Part shown: in pieces, positions 32,755 through 43,076 of the stretch
Layout of the letters: every line of letters begins with the position of its first letter
Numbering within the stretch: the first letter of the stretch is position 1
Origin: Copromyces sp. CBS 386.78
Lineage: Eukaryota > Ascomycota > Sordariomycetes > Sordariales > Sordariaceae
DNA length: 64,000 nt
NCBI GenBank assembly: GCA_030685235.1
Contig: MU839093.1
Span: forward strand, 434,001 to 498,000
Direction: 5' to 3'
Program-made: the position numbers and the translations under genes
Notes under the pieces: model-generated
Told to the model about the DNA's origin: nothing
What the model saw: only the letters and a program-made list of their open reading frames with translations
The model's database searches: none

Positions 32755-33119
32755 GTTGCTTGTTGCAAAACGACTCTCAGACTTCTCTTTATGAATGCGG
32801 GATTGGAATCGGTTCAAAGCTGAGGCCACACCTACGCAAAAACTCGCGCGCACAATGCCGCGCAGACAATGCTGACATGTCCAGAGATCGGCATTGGCAA
32901 AACACACACACACACAGAGTGGTAGAGTGGCGAAGTGGTTGAATAACATAGTCGATACAAACAATGATAAGAGCAAATATGATGAAAAAAAGGAAGACCG
33001 GTGTGCTGAAAGCAAAGTGCTAAATTTTTCGATGTTCCAAGAGGCAGGAGGAAGGAGGAGGCAATAAAAATTGCAAAAATGACTGCGAACAACAACATGT
33101 TGTTCTTGTGAGAAAACAA

Positions 33120-33190
33120 TGCGCCAGCCGCGAATCGAACGCGGGGCCCATCGATGGCAACGATGGATTTTACCACTAAACCACTGGCGC
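33120..33190 (-). tRNA. tRNA-Gly (anticodon GCC), copy 1
   Basis: The 71-nt minus-strand sequence forms a complete cloverleaf with acceptor stem GCGCCAG/CTGGCGC, anticodon loop TTGCCAT and T loop TTCGATT. There is no intron. Two further copies that look identical over the full length lie at 42642 and 44731. Confidence 0.97.
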
Positions 33191-33461
33191 TTTGTGATTG
33201 TTGTTGGAATTGTTTTGTGGGAATTGGACTTATGATGGAGACCTGGACGTGGGAGAAAACAAAAAAAAGGTTTCGTTTGCACAGGAGCTCTGGAGCTCGA
33301 AGGTAGCGACGCTGGGATGGGGCCTGTCACAACCTAACAGCTGTCACTTCCATTCCGCTCCAACCTGGACTGTGCGTAGGGGGGCCAGGGGGTGCTACAG
33401 CGGGCGGGCTGGCTATCCTCGGCAAAAGAAGTTGGGACCGAATTCTCGGTGAGATCAGATG

Positions 33462-33482
33462 ATCTGATAAGCATTATCAGAT
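33462..33482. promoter_or_regulatory. Palindromic pair of iron-GATA sites
   Basis: ATCTGATAA at 33462-33470 and its reverse complement TTATCAGAT at 33474-33482 face each other across three bases. Each matches ATCWGATAA, the extended site of the iron-responsive GATA repressor SreA in Aspergillus; SRE is the Neurospora counterpart. The pair lies about 1 kb upstream of the AIF-like gene. Confidence 0.6.
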
Positions 33483-33925
33483 GGAGGTGCATGTCTCGGT
33501 TGCATTCATTCCCGACTCCCAGCGCATGCACGCCAACGAAGGCAGCGCACAACCGCAGAAAGTGGGAATTCTCGTTGGCCAGAAACAAGGTTCAGGACTT
33601 CCAGAGTGGGCTCCGTTGTCCGCTGAATGGTGGGGAAAGAGAGAGCTGTTGGGCCGCCGGGGTTCTGCGGAAAAAGAATACGGGATGACATGGAACAAAA
33701 AGTTGACGAAAATGGCTCTCTCTATCCGATGCCGGGTGCGAGGGGTTCCCAGTGTAGTCATCAGTTTGTCATTTTTGGTTTCGTAAGTTGTTCGGTCGGA
33801 GCTCTTTAGAATACAGTTTCTGCCTTTTGCCATTGACGTATTCTAGTACCTGATAGCTAACTATGATGGGTAGTTCCACCGTCCTTTTTCTCCTGTCGAC
33901 TTCAAAGTTCGAAACTCATAGGGGG

Positions 33926-33934
33926 ATCTGATAA
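33926..33934 (+). promoter_or_regulatory. Iron-GATA site ATCTGATAA
   Basis: This is an exact copy of the extended iron-GATA motif, 554 bp upstream of the AIF-like start codon and the third such site in that promoter. Confidence 0.55.
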
Positions 33935-34443
33935 GCACTCAGGAGAAAGGACATGCGCATGTGAAGCAGGAACTCGACAACGGGAAGTGCATGGGCTAGC
34001 TGCCCCTAGAGGTAGGATCGTGGGTGGGGGCGCTACACTTCAATTGTTGCATATCTTCACCTTCATTCTTTTTTCCCGGCATCCCGTTCCTTCCTTCCTC
34101 TTGAGTAAGGTACCTTGCGAGAGGAGAGCCAGAGATCCACCCACCCTCTTATCCTGGCCTCAGGATCCATGAAGGTGCTCAAAATGACCAAAGTGACAGA
34201 AGGCGCGAGCCCGGCATATCCATCCGACCTCCTTCCGCCCACCAGATCCATCCCGTCATAGTTGCCCTCTCTCCCACATCCGTCGTCTCACTTTCTTCCC
34301 GAGTTCTAGTCTGTCGGGTGTAGCCATCCTCTTCCTCTTTCGATCGACACATCCTACGAACCCAACCCACGCTATCTGACATTGAAGTCCCTTAAGTTGA
34401 ATCCATCGCCAGAAGAGGCAGCTGCGAAGTCTTACAGACTACC

Positions 34444-34466
34444 TACACACACACACACACACACAC
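34444..34466 (+). repeat. CA dinucleotide repeat
   Basis: About eleven CA units end some 20 bases before the AIF-like start codon, probably within its 5' leader. Confidence 0.9.
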
Positions 34467-34487
34467 CACCACACCCTCAGATTCAAA

Positions 34488-35992
34488 ATGGGCTCTACTG
34501 CCGTTGACGACGCCACCATGACGAGGCCACCCTTCAAGGTCCTTGTTGTTGGTGGTTCTTACGGCGGTCTCTCCGCTGCCCTCAACTTGCAAGACATCTG
34601 CAGTGGTCGTGCTGCCCGCTGCGGTCCTGATGCCAGGAAGGCTGCCCTTGACGGCACTTCTGCTGCCCACGATGGCCCTCAGTTTGCCGTTGACATCACT
34701 GTCGTGGACGAGAGAGACGGCTTCTGTAAGATGCACCCGCTTGTATCCGCCCTCAGCAACCTTCACAACGACTAACACACATGCTCTTTCCACAAGACCA
34801 TCTCATTGGTAGCCCATTGGCCTTTGCCGATGAGTCCTACGCCGAAAAGTGCTGGGTCAAGTACGAGGACGTTCCCGCCCTGCAACAATCTCCCAACAAC
34901 ATCCGAATCCTCCGTGGCTCTGTCCAGTCCATCGATCAGGAGCGCAAGGTTGCCAAGGTTCTCGGCTCTGAGAGCGGTCCCGAGCCCACAGAACTCAAGT
35001 ATGACTACCTCATTGCCGCCGCCGGTCTGAGGAGAGCCTTCCCTGTCGTGCCCCAGTCCCTGCTGAGGAAGCAGTTTCTCTTTGAGGCTGGTGACCACAT
35101 CCAGGCTGCGACTGCCAACAGACATGGTGTCGCTGTTGTAGGTGGAGGTGAGTTTGCCCTACGGAACCATCAACCTTTTATCAGAATGACTCTTGCTGAC
35201 TGATGAATAACAATAGGTGCCGTTGGTATTGAGATGGCTGCTGAGCTCAAGCTCGTTTGCCCCGATCTGAAGGTCACTCTTATTCACTCCCGTGACAAGC
35301 TTCTCTCAGCCGAGCCTCTTCCTGACGAGGTCAAGGACCGCAGCTTGGAGCTCGTCCACGAGGCCGGTATTGAGGTGCTCATGTCCCATCGTGTCGACGG
35401 GACCGAAGAATTCGTGGATAACGGACACAAGGCCTACAAGGTCTACTTCACCAACGGCCATACTCTTGTGGCCGACTCCGTCATCATGGCCATTTCCAGG
35501 AGTGTGCCATCGACCACCTTCCTTCCCAGTGAAGTCCTCAACGAGGAAGGTTATGTCATGATTCAGCCCAGGTACGTATCCACTCCAGTTTTAACGAAGC
35601 TCAAAAATCAAAACTAACGCGTTCGATGTTGCAGCCTCCACTTCCCCTCCGAAACACCCAACTCGGATGACCATCTCGCCATCGGTGACCTTGTCAAGTG
35701 GTCCGGTATCAAGCGTTGCGGTGGTGCTATGCACATGGGCTACCTGGCCGCCAACAACATTCACATGCGCATGAAGCAGGCTGTTTCCGGCACCGAGCCT
35801 ACATACCTTGAGCTTGACGAGATTCCTCCCATGATTGGTCTCGCCGTTGGCAAGAAGGCTGTTGCTTACTGGCCCACAAACGGCGTGACCTCGGGCGAGG
35901 ATGTCAACAAGCTCTTCTTCGGCGATGACCTTGGCTTTGATATTTGCTGGAACCACCTGCGGCTGGGTGGTTATGATGTTATCAAGGCTTAA
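34488..35992 (+). CDS. AIF/AMID-like FAD-dependent oxidoreductase
   Basis: Four exons (34488-34725, 34797-35147, 35217-35571, 35635-35992) join in phase to 433 residues. The FAD-binding motif VVGGSYGGLSAA lies at residues 20-31. A second Rossmann motif for NAD(P)H, VVGGGAVGIEMAAEL, lies near 193-207 and spans the second intron. IAAAGLRR near 165 and the late segment HLAIGDLVKW follow the pyridine-nucleotide disulfide oxidoreductase fold. No redox CxxC pair is seen at the FAD domain, which points to the AIF/AMID or single-protein NADH dehydrogenase group rather than thioredoxin reductases. There is no clear targeting signal. Three ATCTGATAA sites upstream suggest iron control. The substrate is unknown; a reductive role near siderophore metabolism is only inference. 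Confidence 0.85.
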
Positions 35993-36738
35993 AAGCATTT
36001 TAGAAGGCACTGGCGTTGAAACGGGTTGGATATTAGGGCGTTTGGGACGGCATTTTGGGGTATTAATGGGTAATTTGGAAACATATTGGGATTCTGGGAT
36101 ATACACTATTCAGCTGGGTTGGTTACGAGCTGGAGGTCTTCATGAAGCGACGGGTTTCTTGGTCATGATGAAGTAAGACACTTTGAGTGCAATCTTGAAT
36201 AGAATTTCTTGGTTTGATACATACTTTGTTTTTTAATAATGAAAACTTGATGTGACGGCACATGCCAGCACTTGTCTCATTTGCAGATTCTATGTGGTGT
36301 TTGGTCGTCCAGCCCATCTTTCTTTGCATATTCTAACCATATACCAATCGAATGTAACTGCTCTTTCTTTTCTTTGTACTTCTTTTTCTTTAAAAAGAAA
36401 TCACTGTTGTCTGAGACTCTAAATACGCCAGTTTATAATTTACGTGTCATGATAATGCCGGAGTTGGCTATTTTGCAAGGCCCATAGCCACTACCACCAT
36501 TTGTGTAGCATTCGTAACTACCTATTTCGACGTTCGCAAGATTCAAATTCCGTTCTTTTGTCCGACTACCTTTTCCCAAGTAGCTTTTCCCGCCGTTTTC
36601 CTCATTAGTCTATTACATAGAGGTATCCAAGATCCAAGACCAAACAAATGCACCAATTCTTTTTTTAATTTCTTTACAATCACATCCAACAGCCTAAGCC
36701 ATTCATTCATCCAACTCTCAACACTAGACTCATCCCAC
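35993..36738. other. Convergent 3' spacer
   Basis: This 0.75-kb region lies between the stop codons of the AIF-like gene (plus) and the SidF-like gene (minus). It is AT-rich and should contain both 3' UTRs. I see no RNA gene or repeat. Confidence 0.5.
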
Positions 36739-38155
36739 TCAAAGCTTGGGAACAAGGCCAACATGAGTACCGCCAAGGAACTTCTGGTTCTCGTCAAGCG
36801 GGCACAACTGGAAGAAGCGCTCGCGCGAGCAAGTGACAAAGGCAGAGCGCTTGTGGGGGAGATCGACGAACTTGTCGAGGCCGAAACCGTGCATCATGTC
36901 GTACATGAGCACGGAGCTGTTGGTGTACTTGGGCTCGCCGACGACGCTCATGGTGCGCGGGTCATCCAGGTACAGGTAGTGCATGAGGGACGACCACCAA
37001 GCGGAAACGCGGTGAGGGCCGCGGTAGCGCACGTCGCCGACCAGCGAGTGGCGGCCGCGGTCGTAGTCGCCGGGGGTGTAGTAGGCTCCTAGGCGGTCCT
37101 CCTTTATTTTGTTTAGGGTGTTAGTATTAGAGGGCTTGAAAAGGGGAAAGAAAAAAAAAGAAAAAAAAACGAACCTTGGCCCAGTAAACCTCAAAGTAAG
37201 CGAAAAAGACATCATCAAACGCCGCCAACACGGTGATCTGATGCGGGTCCTCGTGCGCCTTGCGCAGGTACTCGCGGTGCTGGTCCAGCGTCCCTTCCTC
37301 GTTCCACCCCTGCGACACGCGCGGGTCGTTCTGCCACGTGTGGAACAGCTCCAGGTGGGCGGGGTTGGTGTAGTCCAGCGCCACCATGGAAAAGTTCTCC
37401 TTCAGGTGCGGGATGTAGCGGCTGTAAATGACGGACCCGGGAGCGGGCTTGGCCCGGCGGCGCGGGTGCCAGCACAAAGCGCTGTTGGCCTCGTTGGTCA
37501 TGACGTACTCGGTCGCTTGCAGGGGATAGACGGACTCGAGGGAGCCGTCCTCGCTGTCGGCCAGGGTCTCGGGGGCCCAGGCCGGGCGCGCGCCGAAGGG
37601 GGAGCCGGCGCCCTGCCAGAAGGCGCCGCGCAGGACGAGGAGCTCCTTGCCGGCATCGGAGCCGTGGAGCTTTTGCTGCTCCGGGGTGGCGGGGGAAGGG
37701 TGGTCGATTGCGAGGCCGACGGTCTTGAGCTGGCGGGCGAGCTTGTCGGCGCCGAAGCCGTAGGTGGCCAGGCGGAAGGCCTCCTCGGAGGGCCGGAGGG
37801 TGAAGATGACGTAGGCGATCAGCCAGAGCTGGCCGACGGTGGGAGCGGCGGCAGAGTCCTTCCACGAGACGGCCACGGAGGGGGAGCGGCGGGCGCGGCC
37901 CCAGGGCGTGTTGATGGAGATGTGAGGCTTGTCCGAGGACTTGAGGTCTTGGGGCTCGGTGAAGTAGAGGGAGTCGTTGTGGAGGGGACGGGGCAGGGCG
38001 GCCTTGGTGTCTTGTTGCTTGAGCTGGTACGAGTTGGCGACGCCGGATTCGCCCTTTACGACGACGTAGGAGGTCTGGTAGGGGTGAGGAAGCTTGAGAA
38101 CGGGCTCAGAGGTCGCGACATAGTCGGCGAGCCGGCGGACTGGTGATGATGCCAT
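36739..38155 (-). CDS. SidF-like N5-hydroxyornithine transacylase (siderophore synthesis)
   Basis: Enzymes of this group transfer an acyl unit, such as anhydromevalonyl, from CoA to N5-hydroxyornithine to make the hydroxamate of fusarinine- and coprogen-type siderophores. Two exons, 38155-37175 and 37101-36739, join in phase 0 to 447 residues. The intron uses a less common GTTCGT donor and an AAAG acceptor. The C-terminal half is a GNAT-like acyltransferase domain of the MbtK/IucB type. It runs from about residue 260 through [20 protein letters not shown] at the exon junction to [19 protein letters not shown]. The protein ends in PKL, a variant peroxisomal PTS1. A GT microsatellite lies just upstream of the start. 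It is divergent from the SidI-like ligase, with five iron-GATA sites between. Whether it is SidF or the acetylating SidL type cannot be settled here. Confidence 0.85.
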
Positions 38156-38156
38156 T

Positions 38157-38158
38157 GT

Positions 38159-38202
<44 letters not shown>
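38157..38202 (+). repeat. GT dinucleotide microsatellite
   Basis: About twenty GT units with one early interruption lie immediately upstream of the SidF-like start codon, so the leader of that mRNA would contain a long CA run. Length variation between strains is likely. Confidence 0.95.
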
Positions 38203-38205
<3 letters not shown>

Positions 38206-38672
38206 AAAATTAAATGAATATGCTTGTTTACTTTGGGGTATCGTCACGTTTGGAAAGAGAAAAATGGCAAACTGTAGTCTAGGAGCAAAACAGATTGAAG
38301 GACCGAAAGACTGATGAAATGGCTATGGACGGAACTGAAGCCAAAGAAAACGATGATCACAAAAGCTACTGGGTACCTTACATACTGCTAGTACTCTGGA
38401 GGAGTACGAAGACACGCGGGCAACCTCCTCTGCTACGTACTGCGTAAGCCCGAGCCAGGGACCAGGGAACATAAAGGGTGGAGGTTGCGCCGGTGAGGTT
38501 ATTTCGATAGTGGTATATGCTCGGTTAGATGAGTTCGGTTTGATCCCTCACGATGCTGTCTTTTGGTGGTGGTCAAGGGGACAAATTGACCAATGAAAAT
38601 GGAAGTTCAGAAGGGAGGGGGAAAAAGTGGGTGTGACGGCTGTACTAGATGGGGTCCGTGCTCGACCTTCGG

Positions 38673-38681
38673 ATCTGATAA
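38673..38681 (+). promoter_or_regulatory. Iron-GATA site ATCTGATAA
   Basis: This exact site is 518 bp upstream of the SidF-like start and is followed by a second copy 48 bp further on. Confidence 0.6.
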
Positions 38682-38720
38682 CTTTACTCGGACGCCAAAG
38701 AGTGGGTCCCGTTCGGGCGG

Positions 38721-38729
38721 ATCTGATAA
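38721..38729 (+). promoter_or_regulatory. Iron-GATA site ATCTGATAA
   Basis: This is the second copy of the motif in the same orientation, within a similar context (GGATCTGATAA and CGGATCTGATAA). Confidence 0.6.
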
Positions 38730-39038
38730 ATTTCCCTCACCTGCTGTCCCACTTTCCTTGCTTCACCCGAATTCGGAGCGTTTCGGGGGCGGAGAGAGGT
38801 GGGCTTTCCTCGGCATTCTTGAAACAGCTGTAGAGGCAGAAGAGACGAAACAGACGGGGGCAGGGAGATACCACTGCAGACGTTGTAGGGCCCAACTCAT
38901 TGTTCTCTCTTGAGACCTAATCTTGGAAACATATATTTCTCAATGCGGGAATTGGCAGAGGGGAGAAGGCCAAAAGAAGGGGAGGGACAACATGGAGGAG
39001 ACCGACCACGGCGGCGAAGGGGGTGGTAAGGGAAATTC

Positions 39039-39047
39039 TTATCAGAT
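39039..39047 (-). promoter_or_regulatory. Iron-GATA site, reverse orientation
   Basis: TTATCAGAT on the plus strand is the exact reverse complement of ATCTGATAA. It lies near the middle of the divergent promoter. Confidence 0.6.
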
Positions 39048-39271
39048 CCTTTTCTGTCGGACGATCTTTTGCGGCATTTTGTCAAACGAACGGGAAGGGT
39101 TTACTTACATACATATGTAGATATGCAATCCGCTACAGTACACTATCGAGGGGCCAACATACAGTACCTCTAGGTAGTGTCAACAAGCCGAAGCAAGAAG
39201 CGATCAGTTCATGTCCTGCAAGTGCATCCAGCACATCCCGTCCCCCCTTCGACTCACCGTTGCATTTTGAG

Positions 39272-39280
39272 TTATCAGAT
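39272..39280 (-). promoter_or_regulatory. Iron-GATA site, reverse orientation
   Basis: This exact reverse-complement copy is 928 bp upstream of the SidI-like start. Confidence 0.6.
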
Positions 39281-39691
39281 GGAACTAACGACCCAGCTCC
39301 TCCACCTTCCATGCCTCTCTCATGTCCACTTCCTCCTGCCTCGTGCCTTCCTTGTCCCCTGTCGATTCTTTCCACGACCCCAGTTTTGTGAAAAATTCTT
39401 CGTCCCAAGTCCCACCTGCGACTCCGTTCTCTCTTCAACACTGGATGCCACGATGCCATCCGCCATCAGCCGAGGGGACCGGGTTGCAACTGGGAGTGAA
39501 ACACGCCGTTGCCCTCTCCACCTCCAGCTTCATCTGTCCGGGATCCAGGACGGTGAACATGTGTGTCAATGTCACCCACGGCTTTCTCACCACTCTGTGA
39601 CTCCAGCTCGAGATGGAGCACCACGAAGGGAAGCTCGAGGTCATTGGAGGTTGACCCTCCTCGCCTTCCCAAGGCTGTACCAGGAAAGATC

Positions 39692-39700
39692 TTATCAGAT
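39692..39700 (-). promoter_or_regulatory. Iron-GATA site, reverse orientation
   Basis: This exact reverse-complement copy is 508 bp upstream of the SidI-like start, nearly the same distance as the nearest site to the SidF-like start on the other side. Confidence 0.6.
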
Positions 39701-40207
39701 TGATTAGATCAAGATCAAGGAGGCAGCAGTGAGCAGACAGCCACCAGGCAGCACCGCAATCGGGCAATATCACCGAGTTTGTCGACGATCCGTCATGTCC
39801 GCCGTGTCCCAAAAGTGGGAACTGACCAGCTCCTCCCATCCCCACTGTGGCCGGTGGCTGACCACCACCAGCTGGAGTCTGGGAAAACGAAGACGAGTTC
39901 TGGGTCTACGAAGCTTTCCGGCCTGAGGCGTCCCGGTTTTTCTGCTGGTTGCATCCCATCATACGTAAACCTACCGGCTCTGTTTTTGATGGTGTGCTGC
40001 AAATACCCTTGACCCCCATCCCGTCCCGCTCTGAACTCGTCAGTGGCCAGCCAGTTCGTCATTGTACAGTAGCATCGAGTGATTAAACAAGCCCATCAGA
40101 TTCATTGCTTGTGTTATTTTGCCTTATTCTTGACCTTTCTTTTGCCTTTATTCCCTCCCGCTGGACTCTTACAAGACGGGCCCATAATACATCTCACATC
40201 ACACAAC

Positions 40208-42139
40208 ATGTCTTCACCAGCATTGGTACCCACAGCCGTCGAGGAGGGAGCCGTTCTCCCTCAGACTCAGAGACCATCTCTCCTTCACGGCCCAACAGAT
40301 CCTCCTCTTGTCGACCTCACGCTAGGAGAGTTGCTCAACCTCCAATGTCTTCACCACGGCACACAGGAAGCTCTCGTTATTCCATGGACTGGCGCAAGAT
40401 GGACGTACAACGAGCTCAACCACCAGAGTCAGCTCATGGCACGCGCTTTGCTGAAATTGGGGATTCGCGTGGGTGATAGGGTGGGCATCATGGCTGGAAA
40501 CTGCGAGCAGTACGCTTCCCTCTTCTTTGCTGCCACGAGGATAGGCGCCATCCTCGTTATTCTCAACAACACCTATACCCCTACCGAGGCTCAGTATGCT
40601 TTGGAGTTCTCAGGTATGCTATTTCGCCCATCAGCCATGTCCGGTACCGGTTCCAGTTATGCTCACACTTTCCAGACTGCAAGGTTCTCTTCACCACCAA
40701 GAACATCGGTCGCCTCGACCAAGGACCCCTGCTCGCTGAGCTCAAGATGAAGTCCAAGGCTCCCAAGGTGGTAATCATCAGGGGAGATAGCGAAGGTTAC
40801 CAGACCTATGATCAGTTGCTTTCCGAGGGGTTCAAGGTCAGCGTAGAACGTCTACATCATATGGAGAGGAAAGTCCTCCCTCACCTCGTCTGCAACCTCC
40901 AGTTTACCAGTGGTACGACTGGCCTGCCCAAGGCCGCCATGCTCACGCATCAGTAAGTCCACTTTCGGTATACTTCAAACCCGGTCCCTCCGGCTAACCT
41001 TGTTCCAGCAACATTGTCAACAACTCGCGCTTCATCGGTGACCGCATGAAGCTCGGCCCCGACGACGTTCTGTGCTGCCCTCCTCCTCTTTTCCACTGCT
41101 TCGGTCTCGTCCTTGGCCTCATGTCTGTCCTCACCCACGGTGGCAAGATCGTCTACCCGGCCGAAATTTTCGACGCCCCCGCTACCCTCAAAGCCATCGT
41201 CGACGAGCGTTGCACCGCCCTCCACGGTGTCCCTGCCATGTTCGACAGCATCCTCGCCCTCCCCGAAGCCAAGAATCTGAAGGCTGCCGATTTGCGTCTA
41301 AGGACGGGTATTATCGCCGGTGCCCCCGTGCCACGCTACCTGATGGAACAGCTCGTTTCGAAGCTCGGCATGGCTGAGTATACGTCAAGTTACGGACTGA
41401 CTGAAGCGTCGCCGACCTGCTTCAACGCGCATACCGATGACCCGATCGACGTAAGGCTGACCACCGTCGGCACCCTGATGCCCCATGCCCACGCCAAGAT
41501 CGTGGACAGAGATGGCCAGATCGTGCCTGTCGGCACCAAGGGAGAGCTTTGCATTGGTGGCTACCAGCTGCAAGCGGGATACTGGAACAACTCGGAGAAG
41601 ACGAACGAGGTGATGATGAGGGATGAGTCCGGCATGTTGTGGCTGCACACCGGCGACGAGGCCGTCTTTAACGACCAGGGGTACTGCTCCATTACCGGAC
41701 GGTTCAAGGATATCATCATCAGAGGTATGTTCCATCCACCATGTTCCGTTACCCAGCACGTCTTCTTTGCTAACCTCAGCATTAACTAACACCAGGTGGC
41801 GAAAACATCTACCCCCTCGAGATCGAGGAGCGTCTCGTAGCTCACCCGGCCGTCTCCATGGCCGTCGTCGTCGGCCTCAAGGACCAGCACTACGGTGAAG
41901 TCGTCGGTGCCTTCCTCGGGCTCGAAAACGGCCATCAGCCAATGAGCACGGAGGAGGTGCGCGACTGGTGCAGGCGGAAGCTGGGCAAGCACAAGGCTCC
42001 CACCCACGTCTTCTATCTCGGCTTGGATGGCGTGCCTAGCACGGTCCCATTGACGGGAAGTGGAAAGGTGCGCAAGTTTGAGATGGCGCAGTTGGGCAAT
42101 AAGCTGCTGGAGGAGAGGCGCAAGACTTCCAAGCTTTGA
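40208..42139 (+). CDS. SidI-like acyl-CoA ligase with peroxisomal SKL terminus
   Basis: Four exons (40208-40613, 40676-40952, 41009-41724, 41796-42139) join to 580 residues, with each junction restoring a conserved family motif. The protein is an adenylate-forming acyl-CoA ligase. The ATP signature FTSGTTGLPKAAMLTH starts near residue 212 and YGLTEASPTC near 357. GRFKDIIIRGGENIYPLEIEE spans the last intron near 466, and the catalytic lysine region LTGSGKVRKFE is near the end. The last three residues are SKL, a canonical PTS1. In Aspergillus, SidI activates mevalonate to mevalonyl-CoA for fusarinine-type siderophores. The divergent SidF-like neighbour and five iron-GATA sites support that role, but a general medium-chain ligase (ACSF2 type) cannot be excluded from sequence alone. 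Confidence 0.83.
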
Positions 42140-43076
42140 AAGCTCTGAAGGGAGGATGTGAAAAATTATCTGTTTTGGTGGTTTCTTGGGTGTATGTATG
42201 TATGCACGCGCCTGGCGAGGATGACAGCGTGGGGGAAAATGGCATGTTGATATCACGTTTCTTTTGTACGGTAGATAAAAAGTATTAATGGGATGGGGAA
42301 TTAAAGAAGTACCCTTGATATCTGTATTCCGACTCGTGATGTCCAAATCGAGAGGAAAAGTACGAAAAGCAAGGTGACGGAAAAAAGGAGGAGACAAAAT
42401 CAATCGTGGAAGGTGAAATGCATTACGGGTCGATATCACATATGGGTCGATGCACGGGAAGGATGAATATGGAGAGGAAACAGTTTCTTCGTAGGTATTT
42501 AGTAGTGAAAATAAAAGGATTCGGAAGAGAAAGGATATTCAAAAAGTAAAAAAAAAAAGACGAAAAGAATATCATGGTAGTTCTGGAGAAAAAAAGAAAA
42601 AAAAGAAAAAAAAATAAAAAAAGGAAAAAAGAAAGAATCTTTGCGCCAGCCGCGAATCGAACGCGGGGCCCATCGATGGCAACGATGGATTTTACCACTA
42701 AACCACTGGCGCTGTGATTTGATTGATAGGCTAGTGCACATTCCAAGATTATAAGTTAACTTTGCTTTGCTACTTGTTACCACCCAAAATAGCTATGTCG
42801 CGGGTAACATCATGCGATGGAGGGTATGTATGCACGTATAATAGCCGGAAGATCCCGTGTCTGAATGTGCGTTGGTACAGTGTCAGGGGGTTTCCCCGCA
42901 TCATAATGCAGGCCTTCGGGTTCTCGGGGTCAGATCTTATACCAGACACCAAACTTCGTGTTGGTGTTGGTGCTGTGATCGATTGATTTTGAAGCTATTA
43001 CTGGAACCTTTTCAAGTCAAAGCAATCTTCAATTTTTACAGAATTAGACGTTTTACTAAAGATCCAATCCATAAAC
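42140..43076. other. Intergenic region with tRNA-Gly copy 2
   Basis: This 0.94-kb spacer lies between the SidI-like and short-chain dehydrogenase genes. It holds tRNA-Gly at 42642-42712 and an A-rich stretch just before it on the plus strand, which acts as a T-rich Pol III terminator for the minus-strand tRNA. No GATA site of the extended type was seen. Confidence 0.55.
42642..42712 (-). tRNA. tRNA-Gly (anticodon GCC), copy 2
   Basis: This 71-nt sequence looks identical to the copies at 33120 and 44731. It reads away from the short-chain dehydrogenase gene, and a long T-rich run follows its 3' end on the minus strand as expected for RNA polymerase III termination. Confidence 0.97.

Larger units (their letters stand above)
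32256..34487. other. Intergenic region with two tRNAs and iron-GATA sites
   Basis: This 2.2-kb region follows the Cys-rich protein gene and precedes the AIF-like gene. Its left part holds tRNA-Arg and tRNA-Gly on the minus strand and A-rich spacers. Its right part holds three ATCTGATAA sites and a CA dinucleotide repeat (34444-34466) just upstream of the AIF-like start. No other coding sequence was seen. Confidence 0.55.
38156..40207. promoter_or_regulatory. Divergent siderophore promoter with five iron-GATA sites
   Basis: This 2-kb region separates the starts of the SidF-like (minus) and SidI-like (plus) genes. It holds five exact ATCTGATAA motifs at 38673, 38721, 39039, 39272 and 39692, the last three in reverse orientation. 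I see no gene inside. Shared control of both genes by an iron-sensing GATA factor is the natural reading. Confidence 0.7.

Noticed and set aside
37109..38146. A 345-codon plus-strand open frame over the SidF-like gene
   Set aside because: It is antisense to a clear acyltransferase exon with strong GC bias at third positions, which opens the opposite frame by chance.
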